Notes: generated by a model from the sequence alone, not told the origin. DNA of 64,000 nt from CAVYWD01 sp963772225 (GCA_963772225.1 CAVYWD010000001.1:1388565-1452564); one strand, 5' to 3'; positions 42,294 through 52,209 are shown, counted from the first letter of the stretch. Program-made: numbers and translations.

Positions 42294-43148
42294 ATGCGAC
42301 AGCGCCAGGAGACGCCGCCAGTCCCAGTCCTCGGGGTCTTTAGGCCCGATGCCAAAGCGCCGGGGGTCGCCATGCGCGGCATCTTGCGACCGCTGGTCGG
42401 GCTCGAGCGCTTCCAGCTCTCGCGCGCGGCGGCGCCCGGCGATCTGGCGCCGTTCGCGCCCTGGTTCTGGACCGTCCAGTGGGACCTTCCCGAGAGCGAG
42501 ACCTACGAGCAAGAGGTGCTGGCGTTCCCGTGCGTCAACCTCGCGTGCGGGGATGGCGAATACCAAGTGCATGGCCCCGGCACCGAGCGCTTTGTGGCAA
42601 AGCTCTCGGGGCGCGGTTGGGCGACCGGCGCGCGCTTCACCCCGGCAGGCTTCTCGGCGTTCTCGCGCAGGCCGATGCGCGAGCTGGTCGACCGCGTCGT
42701 TCCTGCGCGAGAGGTCCTCGGGCGAGAGCCGCCGCCGCCGGGGTCGACGCCCGAGGAGGCTCGTGCCCGTCTGGCGACCTATCTCCGCGAGCACCGGGCC
42801 GTGCTGACCCCGGCGATGGCGCTCGTCGATAGCCTCGTGGCCAAGGCACAGAACGACGCGAGCGCCGTGCGCATCGAAAGCCTCGCGGAGGAGGCCGGCG
42901 TGTCGGTGCGCTCGCTGCATCGCCTCTTCGAACGCTACGTCGGCGTGAGCAGCAAGTGGATAGTCCGCCGCGCGCGCGTCCACAGCGCCGCGGAGCGGGT
43001 CGCGCGCGGCGAGCGCGTCGACTGGGCGGCCGTCGCTCAGGAGCTCGGCTACCACGACCAGTCTCACTTGATTCGCGACTTCCGCGCCCAGATCGGCGAG
43101 ACCCCCACCCGCTACGCGAGGCGGTGCGCCCGGTCTTCGCGACCATGA
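42294..43148 (+). CDS. AraC-family transcriptional regulator
   Basis: 284-residue regulator. Residues ~1-165 are a DUF6597-like sensor (MRGILRPLV, APWFWTVQWDLPE, FVAKLSGRGWATGARFTPAG) found in many AraC proteins. Residues ~185-280 form the double helix-turn-helix: IESLAEEAGVSVRSLHRLFE, SSKWIVRRARVHSAAE, WAAVAQELGYHDQSHLIRDF and GETPTRYAR. The ATG at 42294 has TTGGA just upstream. Its likely target is the divergent VOC gene, since the two share a 64-base promoter region; the inducer is unknown. Confidence 0.88.
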   Translation: MRQRQETPPVPVLGVFRPDAKAPGVAMRGILRPLVGLERFQLSRAAAPGDLAPFAPWFWTVQWDLPESETYEQEVLAFPCVNLACGDGEYQVHGPGTERFVAKLSGRGWATGARFTPAGFSAFSRRPMRELVDRVVPAREVLGREPPPPGSTPEEARARLATYLREHRAVLTPAMALVDSLVAKAQNDASAVRIESLAEEAGVSVRSLHRLFERYVGVSSKWIVRRARVHSAAERVARGERVDWAAVAQELGYHDQSHLIRDFRAQIGETPTRYARRCARSSRP

Positions 43149-43377
43149 TCGGGCCGCGAAAGCTTGTGTGCCTCCTGCCCCGGTGGCTCGTCCAGCGCCC
43201 AGAAACTCTGCTGTTGATGAACGCCGATTCGCAGCCGGTCGAGCGCGTCCAGCCTAAGGCTCCTCGCTCATCTCCTCTCGGAGCATCGCCAGCGTCCGCC
43301 GTGCGATCCGCTCGAGGTTCAAGCGGCAGGCATTCTGTCTCTGAGCGCGCCAACCCGCTTTCGCCCTCGCGGCCGTT

Positions 43378-45885
43378 TCAGGGGCCCAGCTCCCCGCCCG
43401 TCAGGACGTTGTCGTCGCCAGCAGCGAGCCGCCGCTCGCCGCTGGGTTCCATCGACGGGGTGCGCACGCGCAGGTCCATGTCCAGCTCGAGCGTTCCGCC
43501 GGGAGCCAGAACATATCTCCTGCCTCGGACGTACACCGGTGCCTCGGACGGCTCCGCGTCATCGAGCGAAACACGTAACCGCTCCAGCGTCAGCTCGGTC
43601 TCAAACCATCGCCCGCGGTGCTCGACGCGAAAGCGCAGCCGCCGCGTGCGCTGCGGAAGCTCGGGTGAGAGGTGCAGACCGTCGCGGTGCAGCTCGAGCC
43701 CTGCGTAGTGCCGGGTGACGATATCCACGGTGCCCGCCATGGCGCCCAGGTGAATGCCTTCGGGCGTCGTGCCACCTTCCACGTGGTACACGTCACTCCG
43801 GAGCGCCGAGAGAAAGAGTCGGGAGCCTGTCTCGCAGTCTTCTCGGTGCACGGCCGAGAGAAAGACCACCTTGCTCAAGGTCGACCCATGGGAGGTCCTC
43901 GCCTGGTAGTAATCAACGCTCCGCCGAATGGCCTCGTCATCGAAGTCATACCCGAGCCGCCGCAGGAGTGCCGTCAGCTCGGCTGAGCTGAAGAGGTACA
44001 GCAGCATCACCACGTCTCCCTGCTTGGAAACCTTGAAGCGGTCGGCCGAAGTGCCCTCGGCTCGGAGGATGCGGTCCAGGCGCTCGATGCGCCCGTAGCG
44101 CCGGCGGTACTCCGGCCAGTCGAGCTCCTCGAGGGACTCGTACCCTTCGAACTGGCTGATGATGCCGTCGTGGAAGGCGACGGTCATGCGGCGGCTGATG
44201 TCGTCCCAGCGCGCGAGCTCGGCGTCGTCGATGCCGAGCATCTGGAGCAGCTCGGCGCGGCGCTCGCGCGAGACGGCCTCGAGCGTGTCGCGGGCGCGGA
44301 GCAGGCACCAGACCGCGGTGATGTTGGTATACGCATTGTTCCTGAGCCCGCCGGCCTGCGCGTCCGGGTACTTCTCGTGGTACTCGTCAGGCCCCATCAC
44401 GCCGACGATGTCGTAGCGCTCCGTCGCGCGATTCCACCTCGCCAGGCTCGACCAGAACCGGGCGATTTCCAGCACGATCTCCGCGCCGTAGGCATCGAGG
44501 AACGCGCGGTCCTGGGTGGCCTCGAAGTACTGCCAGACGTTGTAGACGATGGCCGAGTTCACGTGGCGCTGCAGGTGGCTGTAGTCGGGGTCCCACCGCC
44601 CCGACAGCGGGTTCAGGTGAACCTCCTGCGTTGCCTCCCGGCCATCGCTGCCGCTCTGCCATGGAAAGGCGGCTCCGGCGTACCCCGCTTGGCGGGCCAG
44701 CTCTCTCGCGGCGTCGAGGCGGTTGTAGCGGTAGAGGATGACCGAGCGAGCGAGCGCGGGCATGCGCTGAATGTAGAAAGGCAGGATGAACAATTCGTCC
44801 CAAAAGACGTGTCCGCGGTATGCCTCTCCATGAAGCCCGCGGGAAGGGGTACCGGCGTCTCGACCGGCCGTATTGCGCGACGCCGTCTGCAATAGGTGGA
44901 AGACGTGCAGCCGCAGCACGAGCTGGTCGTGCACCGCGGTCTCCACATCCGGCTCGGCGTCGAACTCGACTTCGCAGCGCCGCCACAGCCGCTCCCACGC
45001 CAAGCGGTGGCTCTCGCGCAGCGCCTCGAAGTCCTGGGCCTCCTCCATCGCGAGCCGCGCCGCCAGCCCGGCTTCGCTGATGCCCCGGTCCCGCGAGGTG
45101 AACAGCGCGACCACCTTCTCGACCCGAAGCACCTCTCCTTGGCGCACCTCGAGCTGCATCTCCTCGGCAATGCGCTCCGGCTCGTCGAGGAGGAGTCGCC
45201 GCTCGGACGGCGGCTGCACCTTGCCCACGAAGAGGCGCGTGCGCGCGGCCAACGCGACCTCGATGCGCGACTGCGTGGTCCGCACTTTGAGGTAGACCCC
45301 CGCGGGCGCCACCGGCGCTCGGTGGACGACATCGAGGTGCTTGCTGGAGAGCTGCTGGTAGCGCGGCACGCCGCCGTTGTGTACCGAGCCGTCCAGCCCC
45401 GAGCGGAGCACCAGCGCCCCGGACCAGTTCTCCGGCGTCAGGCGCCATTCGAGCGCCGCCAGGTTCGGCTTCTCCATGTGGGCCAGGCGCCTGCTCTCGA
45501 TGGCCGTGATGCGCCCATGCGCGTCGATCACTCGGAACCGGCGGAGGAGCAGCCCCTCGCGCAGATTCAGCTCCTGCCGATACTCGAGCGGCGCGGTCTT
45601 CCAGAGGTCCAGCCAGTCGCTGTCGGGCAGCCGAAAGGTGAGCCACAGCCAGTTCGGAAAGTTGACCAGGTCCTCGTTCACCACGGTGCGCCCAGCCACT
45701 TCGCTCTCGAGCTGGTTGTAGCCGCCGACGACGTAGGTGCCCGGGTAGTTGGTGCCGTTGGCTCGCTGCTCCTCGGCGGCTCCGCGGGTGGCGAAGAAGC
45801 CGTTGCCGAGCGTACACAACGCCTCACGGTGGCCCTCCTGCGGACGCTCGAGCCCATCGTAGGCGAGCACCCATCCATCGTTCAT
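43378..45885 (-). CDS. GH65 family disaccharide phosphorylase (trehalose/kojibiose type)
   Basis: 835-residue cytoplasmic enzyme predicted to cleave an alpha-linked glucose disaccharide with phosphate to beta-glucose-1-phosphate plus glucose. It has the N-terminal sandwich (ALCTLGNGFFATRGAAEE), the (alpha/alpha)6 barrel with FWDELFILPFYIQ, and VMGPDEYHEKYPD, whose Glu (~497) is the general acid. LHRDG and SHGSTLSKVV lie near the phosphate-binding region. Its ATG overlaps the stop of the upstream beta-phosphoglucomutase-trehalose phosphatase gene (ATGA), so the two proteins are made together. That makes trehalose, or trehalose-6-phosphate, the likeliest substrate; kojibiose, maltose or nigerose cannot be excluded. 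Confidence 0.85.
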   Translation of the reverse strand: MNDGWVLAYDGLERPQEGHREALCTLGNGFFATRGAAEEQRANGTNYPGTYVVGGYNQLESEVAGRTVVNEDLVNFPNWLWLTFRLPDSDWLDLWKTAPLEYRQELNLREGLLLRRFRVIDAHGRITAIESRRLAHMEKPNLAALEWRLTPENWSGALVLRSGLDGSVHNGGVPRYQQLSSKHLDVVHRAPVAPAGVYLKVRTTQSRIEVALAARTRLFVGKVQPPSERRLLLDEPERIAEEMQLEVRQGEVLRVEKVVALFTSRDRGISEAGLAARLAMEEAQDFEALRESHRLAWERLWRRCEVEFDAEPDVETAVHDQLVLRLHVFHLLQTASRNTAGRDAGTPSRGLHGEAYRGHVFWDELFILPFYIQRMPALARSVILYRYNRLDAARELARQAGYAGAAFPWQSGSDGREATQEVHLNPLSGRWDPDYSHLQRHVNSAIVYNVWQYFEATQDRAFLDAYGAEIVLEIARFWSSLARWNRATERYDIVGVMGPDEYHEKYPDAQAGGLRNNAYTNITAVWCLLRARDTLEAVSRERRAELLQMLGIDDAELARWDDISRRMTVAFHDGIISQFEGYESLEELDWPEYRRRYGRIERLDRILRAEGTSADRFKVSKQGDVVMLLYLFSSAELTALLRRLGYDFDDEAIRRSVDYYQARTSHGSTLSKVVFLSAVHREDCETGSRLFLSALRSDVYHVEGGTTPEGIHLGAMAGTVDIVTRHYAGLELHRDGLHLSPELPQRTRRLRFRVEHRGRWFETELTLERLRVSLDDAEPSEAPVYVRGRRYVLAPGGTLELDMDLRVRTPSMEPSGERRLAAGDDNVLTGGELGP

Positions 45886-47441
45886 CGGGGCGCCTCCCTC
45901 CCGAGCGAGGCTAGGTGCTCGAGGAATATCTGGACCTCGAAGGGGCTCTGTAGGGCGTAGCGGGCCGCGGTCGGCCGCGGAATCTCCGCGACCAGGACAC
46001 CGAGCCCTCGCCCTTCAAGGACCGCGAACGCGTCCTCGTCCGTGGCGTCGTCGCCGAGGTAGATCGGCAAGGCATCCTGCTGGCCCGTTTCCTGAAGCAA
46101 CCAGAGCAGCGCCTTGCCCTTGTGCCAGTCGAACGCGGGCTCCAACTGAAAGACCTTCTTGCCGAAACTCTTCCGCAGGCCTGGGTGGCGCGCCGCGACT
46201 CCGTCCACCGCGCGCTCAATGGCCGGCACGCTCCGTTCGTCCACCAGCCGGTGGTGCACGGCGATGGAGAAGCGCTTGTCTTCGACCAACACCCCGGAGA
46301 TGTCGGCGGTGGCCGCACGCAACTCCTCGACGGCGCGGTGCACTTGAGGCTCCACTTCGGGCGCGACCTGCTTGCCACCGCGGACGCCGCGCGGCGGGGC
46401 GATGTCGAAGCCGTGGCTGCCAGCCATCCAGAGCGAGTCGATTCCCACCAGCCGCTGCACATCCTCGAGGCCCCGTCCGGAGATGATCTGCGTGGGCCAG
46501 GTCTCCGCGAGTCGACGCAGCGTCGAGCGCATTCCCTCGGCGAGCACCGCGAGCTCGGGCCGAGCCACGATGGGCGTCAGCGTGCCGTCGTAGTCGAGGA
46601 ACACTGCCAGACGACGCCCCTGGAGTGTCGCGGCGATGGCCTGCCATGCCTGAATGGCGTTGGGCCGCGCGCTCTGCCGTGCCTCCAGATAGGCCGACAG
46701 GCGATCGACCGAGAGCTCGCGAAGGTCGTGGACGATCCAGCCGGCGCCGGCCTCCCGCAGGCGCAGCCATGGGTCGCCTCGGTCGACGCCGAGCACGAGA
46801 CCAAAGCCGCCGGCCTTGCCGGCCGCGACGCCTGAAGCAGCATCTTCCACGACCAGGGCTCGTCCTGGTGAGGCGGCGCCCAGGTTCCGAAGGCATTCGA
46901 GGAAGGCATCCGGGTGAGGCTTGCCTCGGAGTCCGAGCTCGGCGATCGAAACGCCATCGACGCGGGCATCGAACAAGGTGTCGAGACCAGCCCGTCGGAG
47001 AATGGCCGCTGCGTTCTGGCTGGAGGTCGCCACCCCGACACGAACCCCTGCGGCACGAAGCGCTCGAACCAGCTCCAAGGCGCCGGCGTCCAGCTCGACC
47101 CCCTGACGCTCGAGCAGCGTAAGGAAGATGGAATTCTTCTGCTGCCCGAGCTCACGCGCGGTCTGGGCGGCGGAGATATCCGTGGAGGCAGGGATGCCGC
47201 GGGACGCGAGAAATGCCCTCGCGCCATCGAAGCGGGGCTTGCCGTCGACCTGCGCCCGGTAGTCTTCCTCGCTAAAGGGCCGGTGATCTTCCCCGGAGAC
47301 CGGGGGCCGTTGCCTGAGGAACGCGTCGAAGGTCTGCTTCCAGGCGGAGAAATGGACGCGCGCGGTCCGGGTCACCACCCCGTCCAAGTCGAAGACCGCA
47401 GCCTCGAGCGCCCGAGGACTCATGAGATCTTCGATCCCCAT
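45882..47441 (-). CDS. beta-phosphoglucomutase fused to trehalose-6-phosphate phosphatase
   Basis: About 519 residues with two HAD domains. Residues ~10-250 are a beta-phosphoglucomutase (VFDLDGVVTRTARVHFSAWK with the DxD nucleophile pair, VATSSQNAAAIL, GKPHPDAFLEC and VEDAASGVAAGKAGG). Residues ~275-515 are an OtsB-type phosphatase (LAVFLDYDGTLTPIV, MAGSHGFDI, DWHKGKALLWLL, YLGDDATDEDAFAVL). Together with the downstream GH65 enzyme this covers trehalose-6-phosphate to trehalose to beta-glucose-1-phosphate to glucose-6-phosphate. The start is uncertain: ATG 47441 or ATG 47423. The same frame stays open far upstream, but that part has different, unrelated sequence and is not counted here. Confidence 0.85.
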   Translation of the reverse strand: MGIEDLMSPRALEAAVFDLDGVVTRTARVHFSAWKQTFDAFLRQRPPVSGEDHRPFSEEDYRAQVDGKPRFDGARAFLASRGIPASTDISAAQTARELGQQKNSIFLTLLERQGVELDAGALELVRALRAAGVRVGVATSSQNAAAILRRAGLDTLFDARVDGVSIAELGLRGKPHPDAFLECLRNLGAASPGRALVVEDAASGVAAGKAGGFGLVLGVDRGDPWLRLREAGAGWIVHDLRELSVDRLSAYLEARQSARPNAIQAWQAIAATLQGRRLAVFLDYDGTLTPIVARPELAVLAEGMRSTLRRLAETWPTQIISGRGLEDVQRLVGIDSLWMAGSHGFDIAPPRGVRGGKQVAPEVEPQVHRAVEELRAATADISGVLVEDKRFSIAVHHRLVDERSVPAIERAVDGVAARHPGLRKSFGKKVFQLEPAFDWHKGKALLWLLQETGQQDALPIYLGDDATDEDAFAVLEGRGLGVLVAEIPRPTAARYALQSPFEVQIFLEHLASLGREAPR

Positions 47442-48277
47442 CTGGATTGGAATCCGACCGAGGTTGCACTGCACTCCCGTGCTCCTGTATCGCCTTCTCG
47501 ACAATGTTGCTTTCGTCGCCCGGGAGCAACCCGAACGCGACCGTTGGCCAGGAAAGGCCGATCCGCCATCCGCGAGAGGTTGATGCCCTCGCTGGCTTGA
47601 TCGATCTGGTAAGGTCCGGCTCATCGGCGGGATCCGGGCGCCCGGATAGTCGTAGGGCCAGCCTCCTTCGGACTTCTTTGTGTAGCTCAATCCCGGAACC
47701 GCCGAGCGGCCGGGCCGGTCCTCGAGGTCGAGCACGATCTCTTCCAGGATGCGACGAACGAGCGCTGCGTCGGTCGTGTAGCGCAAGGCGGAGCGAAGGA
47801 TGCTCGACGAGCCACGATGCCACTCCAGCTTCTGGGGATCGAGCGGCGGCTGATTCTGAAACACGGCCAGGAGCGGCTCGGCCTTGGGCGCGGCGAGCGG
47901 CTCCTCGTGTAGCTTCTCAGCCAGCCATTCGGGGAAACGAGGGATGGCCTCCAGGTCGGCGCGGAGGCGACCGAGAATGGCCGCCAGCCAGTGCGCGAGC
48001 GAGTCGCGGCTTTGCGGCAATCGCTCCTGGGGCCCGACCGGGCTCGTGCAGACGAGGTCCTGGTGGTAGTGACCGACGGATGGCTCTTCACCGACGCGGA
48101 AGCGCTCGTCGAACGCCCACGCGTCTTCGACGTCCTCGAATTCACCCGTGGCAAAGATTTCGTCGCGGATCAGCGATCGACCAGCAGTAACAACGCCGGC
48201 ACCTTGGCCGTGGCCGTCACGCCGGATGGGAAATACGCTTTCGTCTCCGGCCGGGCGAGGGTCCGAAGCCCGGCATC
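47442..48277. other. 836-base region with an unassigned open frame and a short propeller-like scrap
   Basis: On the minus strand a frame stays open from about 48220 to 47690. It encodes SLIRDEIFATGEFEDVEDAW and GHYHQDLVCTSPVGPQERLP, then LAHWLAAILGRLRADLEAIP, and finally SALRYTTDAALVRRILEEIV. The composition looks protein-like, but I recognise no family and see no proper start. It runs in frame into the beta-phosphoglucomutase gene through low-quality sequence, which suggests a truncated gene. On the plus strand AGTLAVAVTPDGKYAFVSG (48202-48258) resembles a propeller blade scrap. Confidence 0.35.
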
Positions 48278-50170
48278 CTAAGCCACCGCCTCCCCGTCCT
48301 CGGACTGCGCACCCCGGAACTGGCTCTCGTAGAGCTCCGCGTAGAACCCACGTCGCGCGAGAAGCTCGTCGTGCATGCCCTTCTCGACGATGCGGCCCTC
48401 GTTCATCACGAGGATGAGATCGGCGTCGCGGATGGTCGAGAGCCGGTGGGCCACGACGAAGCTCGTGCGGCCCTGCATGAGCTCGCCGAGGGCGTGCTGG
48501 ATGTGCATCTCCGTGCGCGTATCGACGCTGCTCGTGGCCTCGTCGAGGATGAGCACCGTGGGGCGGGCGAGGATGGCGCGCGCGATGGTCAGGAGCTGCT
48601 TCTGACCCTGGGAGAGATTCGAGGCGTCTTCGTTGAGCAGCGTGTCGTAACCCGCCGGCAGAGTGCGGATGAAGTGGTCGGCGTGAGCGGCCTTGGCGGC
48701 CGCCACCACCTCGGCCTCGCTCGCGCCTTCGCGGCCGAAGGCGATGTTCTCGCGCAGAGTGCCCGAGAACAGCCAGGTGTCCTGCAGCACCATGCCAAAC
48801 TGGCTGCGCAGCTCGCGGCGCGGGAGGCTCCGGATGTCGGTGCCGTCGAGGGTGATGCTGCCGCCGGCAACCTCGTAGAAGCGCATCAGGAGGTTCACGA
48901 GCGTGGTCTTGCCGGCGCCGGTCGGGCCGACGATGGCCACGACCCGGCCCGGCTCGACCTCGAGGTCGAGGCCCTCGATGAGCTTGTGGTCGGGGCGGTA
49001 GCTGAAGTGCACGTCCAGGCAGTGCACGGCGCCCCGGGGCGCCACGAGGTGCTGGGCGTCGCTCGCGTCAGGCGCCTCCTCGGCCTCGTCGAGGAGCTCG
49101 AAGACGCGCTCAGCCGACGCCACGGTGGACTGGATGACGTTGGCGATCGCCGCGGTCTGCATGATGGGCATGGTGAAGTGCCGGAGGTACTGGATGAATG
49201 CCTGGATGTCGCCGATGGCCAAAGCGCGCCTCGCCGCGAGGACGCCGCCGACCACACACACCGCGACATAGCCGAGGTTGTTCAGAACGGCGACCACGGG
49301 CCAGATGAGGCCGGAGGCAAACTGGGCCTTCCAGCCGGCCTCGTAGAGCCGGTCATTGATGGCGTCGAACTCGGCCACCGACGCCTGCTCCCGGCCGAAG
49401 GCCTTGACGATGCGGTGGGCGGCGATGAGCTCCTCCACGTGGCCCGAAAGCTCGCCGATGGCCTTCTGCTGGCTCGCGAAATGCCGCTTGGAGCGCGACG
49501 CGATGGCCTTCGTGGCGAGCATGGTCGCAGGCAGCACCAGGAGCCCCACGAGCGTGAGCAGGGGGCTGATGGTGAGCATCATCACCAGGATGCCGACGAT
49601 GGAGATCGCCGCCCACAAAAGCTGCGTGAGAGCCTGCTGCAGCGTCGTGCCGATGTTGTCGACGTCGTTGGTGACGCGGCTCAGGACGTCGCCGTGCCGG
49701 CGCCCGTCGTAGAACGCGAGCGGAAGGCGCGACAGCTTCGCCCGGACCTCCTCGCGCAGGGTGAGCGCCGTCTTCTGCGCGATGCCCGCCATCACGTACT
49801 GCTGCAGGTACGTGAACAGGGCGCTCGCGACGTACAGGCCCACCATGCCGAGCAGGATGTTCACGAGGAAGGCGAAGTCGACGCCCGTCGCACCTCCGTC
49901 TCGCCGCGCCACGAAGCCCTCGTAGATGTGCGTGGTGGCGACGCCCATGAGCTTGGGCCCGAAGAGGCTCATGACCGAGCCCGCGAGGGTCATGGCGACG
50001 ACCACGAACAGGGCCGCCGCCGAGGGCCGCAGGTAGCCGAGCAGGCGTCGAACCGCGCCCCGGAAGTCCTTGGCCTTCTCGACGGGCATGCCCAGCATGG
50101 GCCCCCGCCCGAAGGGTCCCCGCGGCATGGGCTCGGCGGCGCGGCGCTCGCTGGCTCGATTGGCGCTCAT
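48278..50170 (-). CDS. ABC exporter half, canonical ATPase subunit
   Basis: 630-residue type IV (type I exporter fold) half transporter. Six transmembrane segments lie in residues ~45-335 (for example AALFVVVAMTLAGSVMSLFG, ISIVGILVMMLTISPLLTLV). The ATPase domain has Walker A GPTGAGKTT (~413), Q-loop, LSQGQKQLLTIARAI and Walker B LILDEATSSVD with the catalytic Glu present. The ATG at 50170 overlaps the stop of the upstream ABC gene by four bases (ATGA). Together they form a heterodimer of the YheI/YheH, BmrCD or TM287/288 kind, which export drugs or lipids. The substrate is unknown. Confidence 0.9.
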   Translation of the reverse strand: MSANRASERRAAEPMPRGPFGRGPMLGMPVEKAKDFRGAVRRLLGYLRPSAAALFVVVAMTLAGSVMSLFGPKLMGVATTHIYEGFVARRDGGATGVDFAFLVNILLGMVGLYVASALFTYLQQYVMAGIAQKTALTLREEVRAKLSRLPLAFYDGRRHGDVLSRVTNDVDNIGTTLQQALTQLLWAAISIVGILVMMLTISPLLTLVGLLVLPATMLATKAIASRSKRHFASQQKAIGELSGHVEELIAAHRIVKAFGREQASVAEFDAINDRLYEAGWKAQFASGLIWPVVAVLNNLGYVAVCVVGGVLAARRALAIGDIQAFIQYLRHFTMPIMQTAAIANVIQSTVASAERVFELLDEAEEAPDASDAQHLVAPRGAVHCLDVHFSYRPDHKLIEGLDLEVEPGRVVAIVGPTGAGKTTLVNLLMRFYEVAGGSITLDGTDIRSLPRRELRSQFGMVLQDTWLFSGTLRENIAFGREGASEAEVVAAAKAAHADHFIRTLPAGYDTLLNEDASNLSQGQKQLLTIARAILARPTVLILDEATSSVDTRTEMHIQHALGELMQGRTSFVVAHRLSTIRDADLILVMNEGRIVEKGMHDELLARRGFYAELYESQFRGAQSEDGEAVA

Positions 50171-51906
50171 GCGGCCTCCGACGGAGTGGCGAGCTGGGAA
50201 GCGACAATCTCGCGGTAGACGGCGCAATCGCGCATCAGGTCGCGGTGCCTGCCGATGCCGGCGACCTTACCGTCGTCGAGGACGATGATACGGTCGGCGC
50301 CCAGCACGGTGCTCACACGCTGGGCGGCGATGAGCAGCGTGGCGGTGCGGGTCTCGTGGCGCAGAGCGGCGCGCAGGGCGGCGTCGGTCTTGAAGTCGAG
50401 CGCCGAGAAGCTGTCGTCGAAGAGGTAGATCGCGGGCCGGCGCGCGAGGGCGCGCGCCATGGCGAGGCGCTGCTTCTGCCCGCCCGAGAGGTTGGCGCCG
50501 GCCTGGGCGACAAGGGTCTCGAAGCCTTCGGGCATCGCGGCGATGAAGTCGGCGGCCTGGGCGACCGCCGCCGCGTGGCGCACCGCCTCCGGCGAGGCGC
50601 CGTCGCTGCCGTATCGGATGTTGCCGGCCACGGTGTCCGAGAAGAGCACGGCCCGCTGCGGCGCATAGCCGAGTCGCCCGCGCAGCTCTTGCTGGCGCAG
50701 GTCCCGCACGTCGACGCCATCGACGAGCACCCGGCCGGACTCGACGTCGTAGAAGCGCAGGATGAGGCTCAAGAGGGTCGACTTGCCGGCGCCGGTGCCA
50801 CCGATGATGGCGGTGACCTCACCCGGCTCGGCGGTGAAGCTGACGTGGTCGAGGGCTGCCTGCTCGGCGCCGGGGTAGCGGAACACGACGTCCCGGAACT
50901 CGACCCTGCCGGCGCGCGCGCTCGGCGTCTGCGGCCCGACCGGCCCGATCGGATCGACGAGCACGGGCTCGGTGGCCAGCACCTCGTGGATGCGCGTGGC
51001 CGACACCGAAGCCCGCGGCAGGAGCACGAACAACATCGACAGCATCATCAGGGAGAAGAGGATCTGCGTCGCGTACTGCAGGAAGGCCATCATGCCGCCG
51101 ACATGCAGCGCGCCGAGATCGATGCGGCGCCCGCCGAACCAGAGGATGGCCACGGTGGTGAGGTTCATCAGCAGCATCATCACCGGCATCATCAGGGAGG
51201 TCAGGCGCTGCCCCGCCAGAGCGGTCGCGGCGAGCTCCCGGTTGGCGTGCGAGAAGCGACCCTGCTCGGCCACGTCGCGGTTGAAAGCGCGGATGACGCG
51301 CACGCCGTCGAGCCCTTCGCGCAGGACGACGTTGAGGCGGTCGAGGCGCTCCTGCATGCGCTTGAAGACGCTCGAGCCTTTGACGGCGATGAGCACCACC
51401 GCTCCGACCAGCACGGGCACGACCGCGACCAGCACGAGCGAGAGCTGGCGATCCATGCGTACGGCCATGACGATGCCGCCGATGCACAGGAGCGGCGCCC
51501 CGACCATCATGCGCAGGAGCATCATGACGAAGACCTGCACCTGCGTGACGTCGTTGGTCGTGCGAGTGATCAGGGTGGCGGTGCCGAAGCGGTCGAGCTC
51601 GGCGAGCGAGAAGCTCTCGACCCTGGCGAAGACGCGGTGGCGCAGATCGCGGCCGAAGCCCATCGAGATCCGCGATGACAGGTAGCTCGCGCCCACCGAG
51701 GCGACCATCCCCAGCAGGGCCACGACCAGCATGAGGCCCCCGAGACGCACGATGTAGGGAGTGTCGCCGCGGACCACACCGGAGTCGACGATGTCGGCCA
51801 TCAAGGTCGGCAAGTAGAGCTCGGCAAGTGACTGGCAGAAGACGAGCGCCAGCGCGAGGGCCACACGGCCCGTGTAGGGGCGAAACGCTGAAAGCAGCTT
51901 CAACAA
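50167..51906 (-). CDS. ABC exporter half, degenerate-site ATPase subunit
   Basis: 579-residue half transporter with the same fold as the downstream gene. Membrane segments (VALALALVFCQSLAELYLPT, LMLVVALLGMVASVGASYL) precede Walker A IGGTGAGKST (~366) and signature LSGGQKQRLAMARAL. Its Walker B is YLFDDSFSALD, where Asp replaces the catalytic Glu. Such a substitution marks the degenerate nucleotide site of heterodimeric exporters, so this partner probably controls rather than drives the cycle. TTG is taken as start because GGAG lies six bases upstream and there is no ATG nearby; the exact start is uncertain. It is the first gene of a two-gene operon. Confidence 0.88.
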   Translation of the reverse strand: MLKLLSAFRPYTGRVALALALVFCQSLAELYLPTLMADIVDSGVVRGDTPYIVRLGGLMLVVALLGMVASVGASYLSSRISMGFGRDLRHRVFARVESFSLAELDRFGTATLITRTTNDVTQVQVFVMMLLRMMVGAPLLCIGGIVMAVRMDRQLSLVLVAVVPVLVGAVVLIAVKGSSVFKRMQERLDRLNVVLREGLDGVRVIRAFNRDVAEQGRFSHANRELAATALAGQRLTSLMMPVMMLLMNLTTVAILWFGGRRIDLGALHVGGMMAFLQYATQILFSLMMLSMLFVLLPRASVSATRIHEVLATEPVLVDPIGPVGPQTPSARAGRVEFRDVVFRYPGAEQAALDHVSFTAEPGEVTAIIGGTGAGKSTLLSLILRFYDVESGRVLVDGVDVRDLRQQELRGRLGYAPQRAVLFSDTVAGNIRYGSDGASPEAVRHAAAVAQAADFIAAMPEGFETLVAQAGANLSGGQKQRLAMARALARRPAIYLFDDSFSALDFKTDAALRAALRHETRTATLLIAAQRVSTVLGADRIIVLDDGKVAGIGRHRDLMRDCAVYREIVASQLATPSEAA

Positions 51907-52209
51907 GGGGGGCTCCGGGGGCTCCGGGCAGCGGGTGGGCGTGGGACGGCGCGCTCGGGTCGTCCGTGGCCGCGGGCGTACTCTAGGTCAACGGAGGCCG
52001 GGGGGGCGAGTCCCCGCGCGCGAGCCCCCGCCGGCGAGAGAGCCCTCCAATCGGTCGCTCACAAGTCCTATGACTGTCTGCTTTGGAGGATGCCCTAGGA
52101 GCGGGTCGGGCAAGCAATGAGAGGATGCGTGCGCTGCGGGGCCAGTTCCATTCGCAAGCCAATAACGATGCTGAGCGGGATGGTGCCTCGCTTGCTTCGG
52201 CCCGAAAAA

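Noticed and set aside
48371..50218. 615-codon plus-strand open frame opposite the ABC exporter gene
   Set aside because: It is the antisense shadow of a GC-rich gene with clear ABC motifs; its translation is His/Asp/Arg/Gly-rich without any domain.
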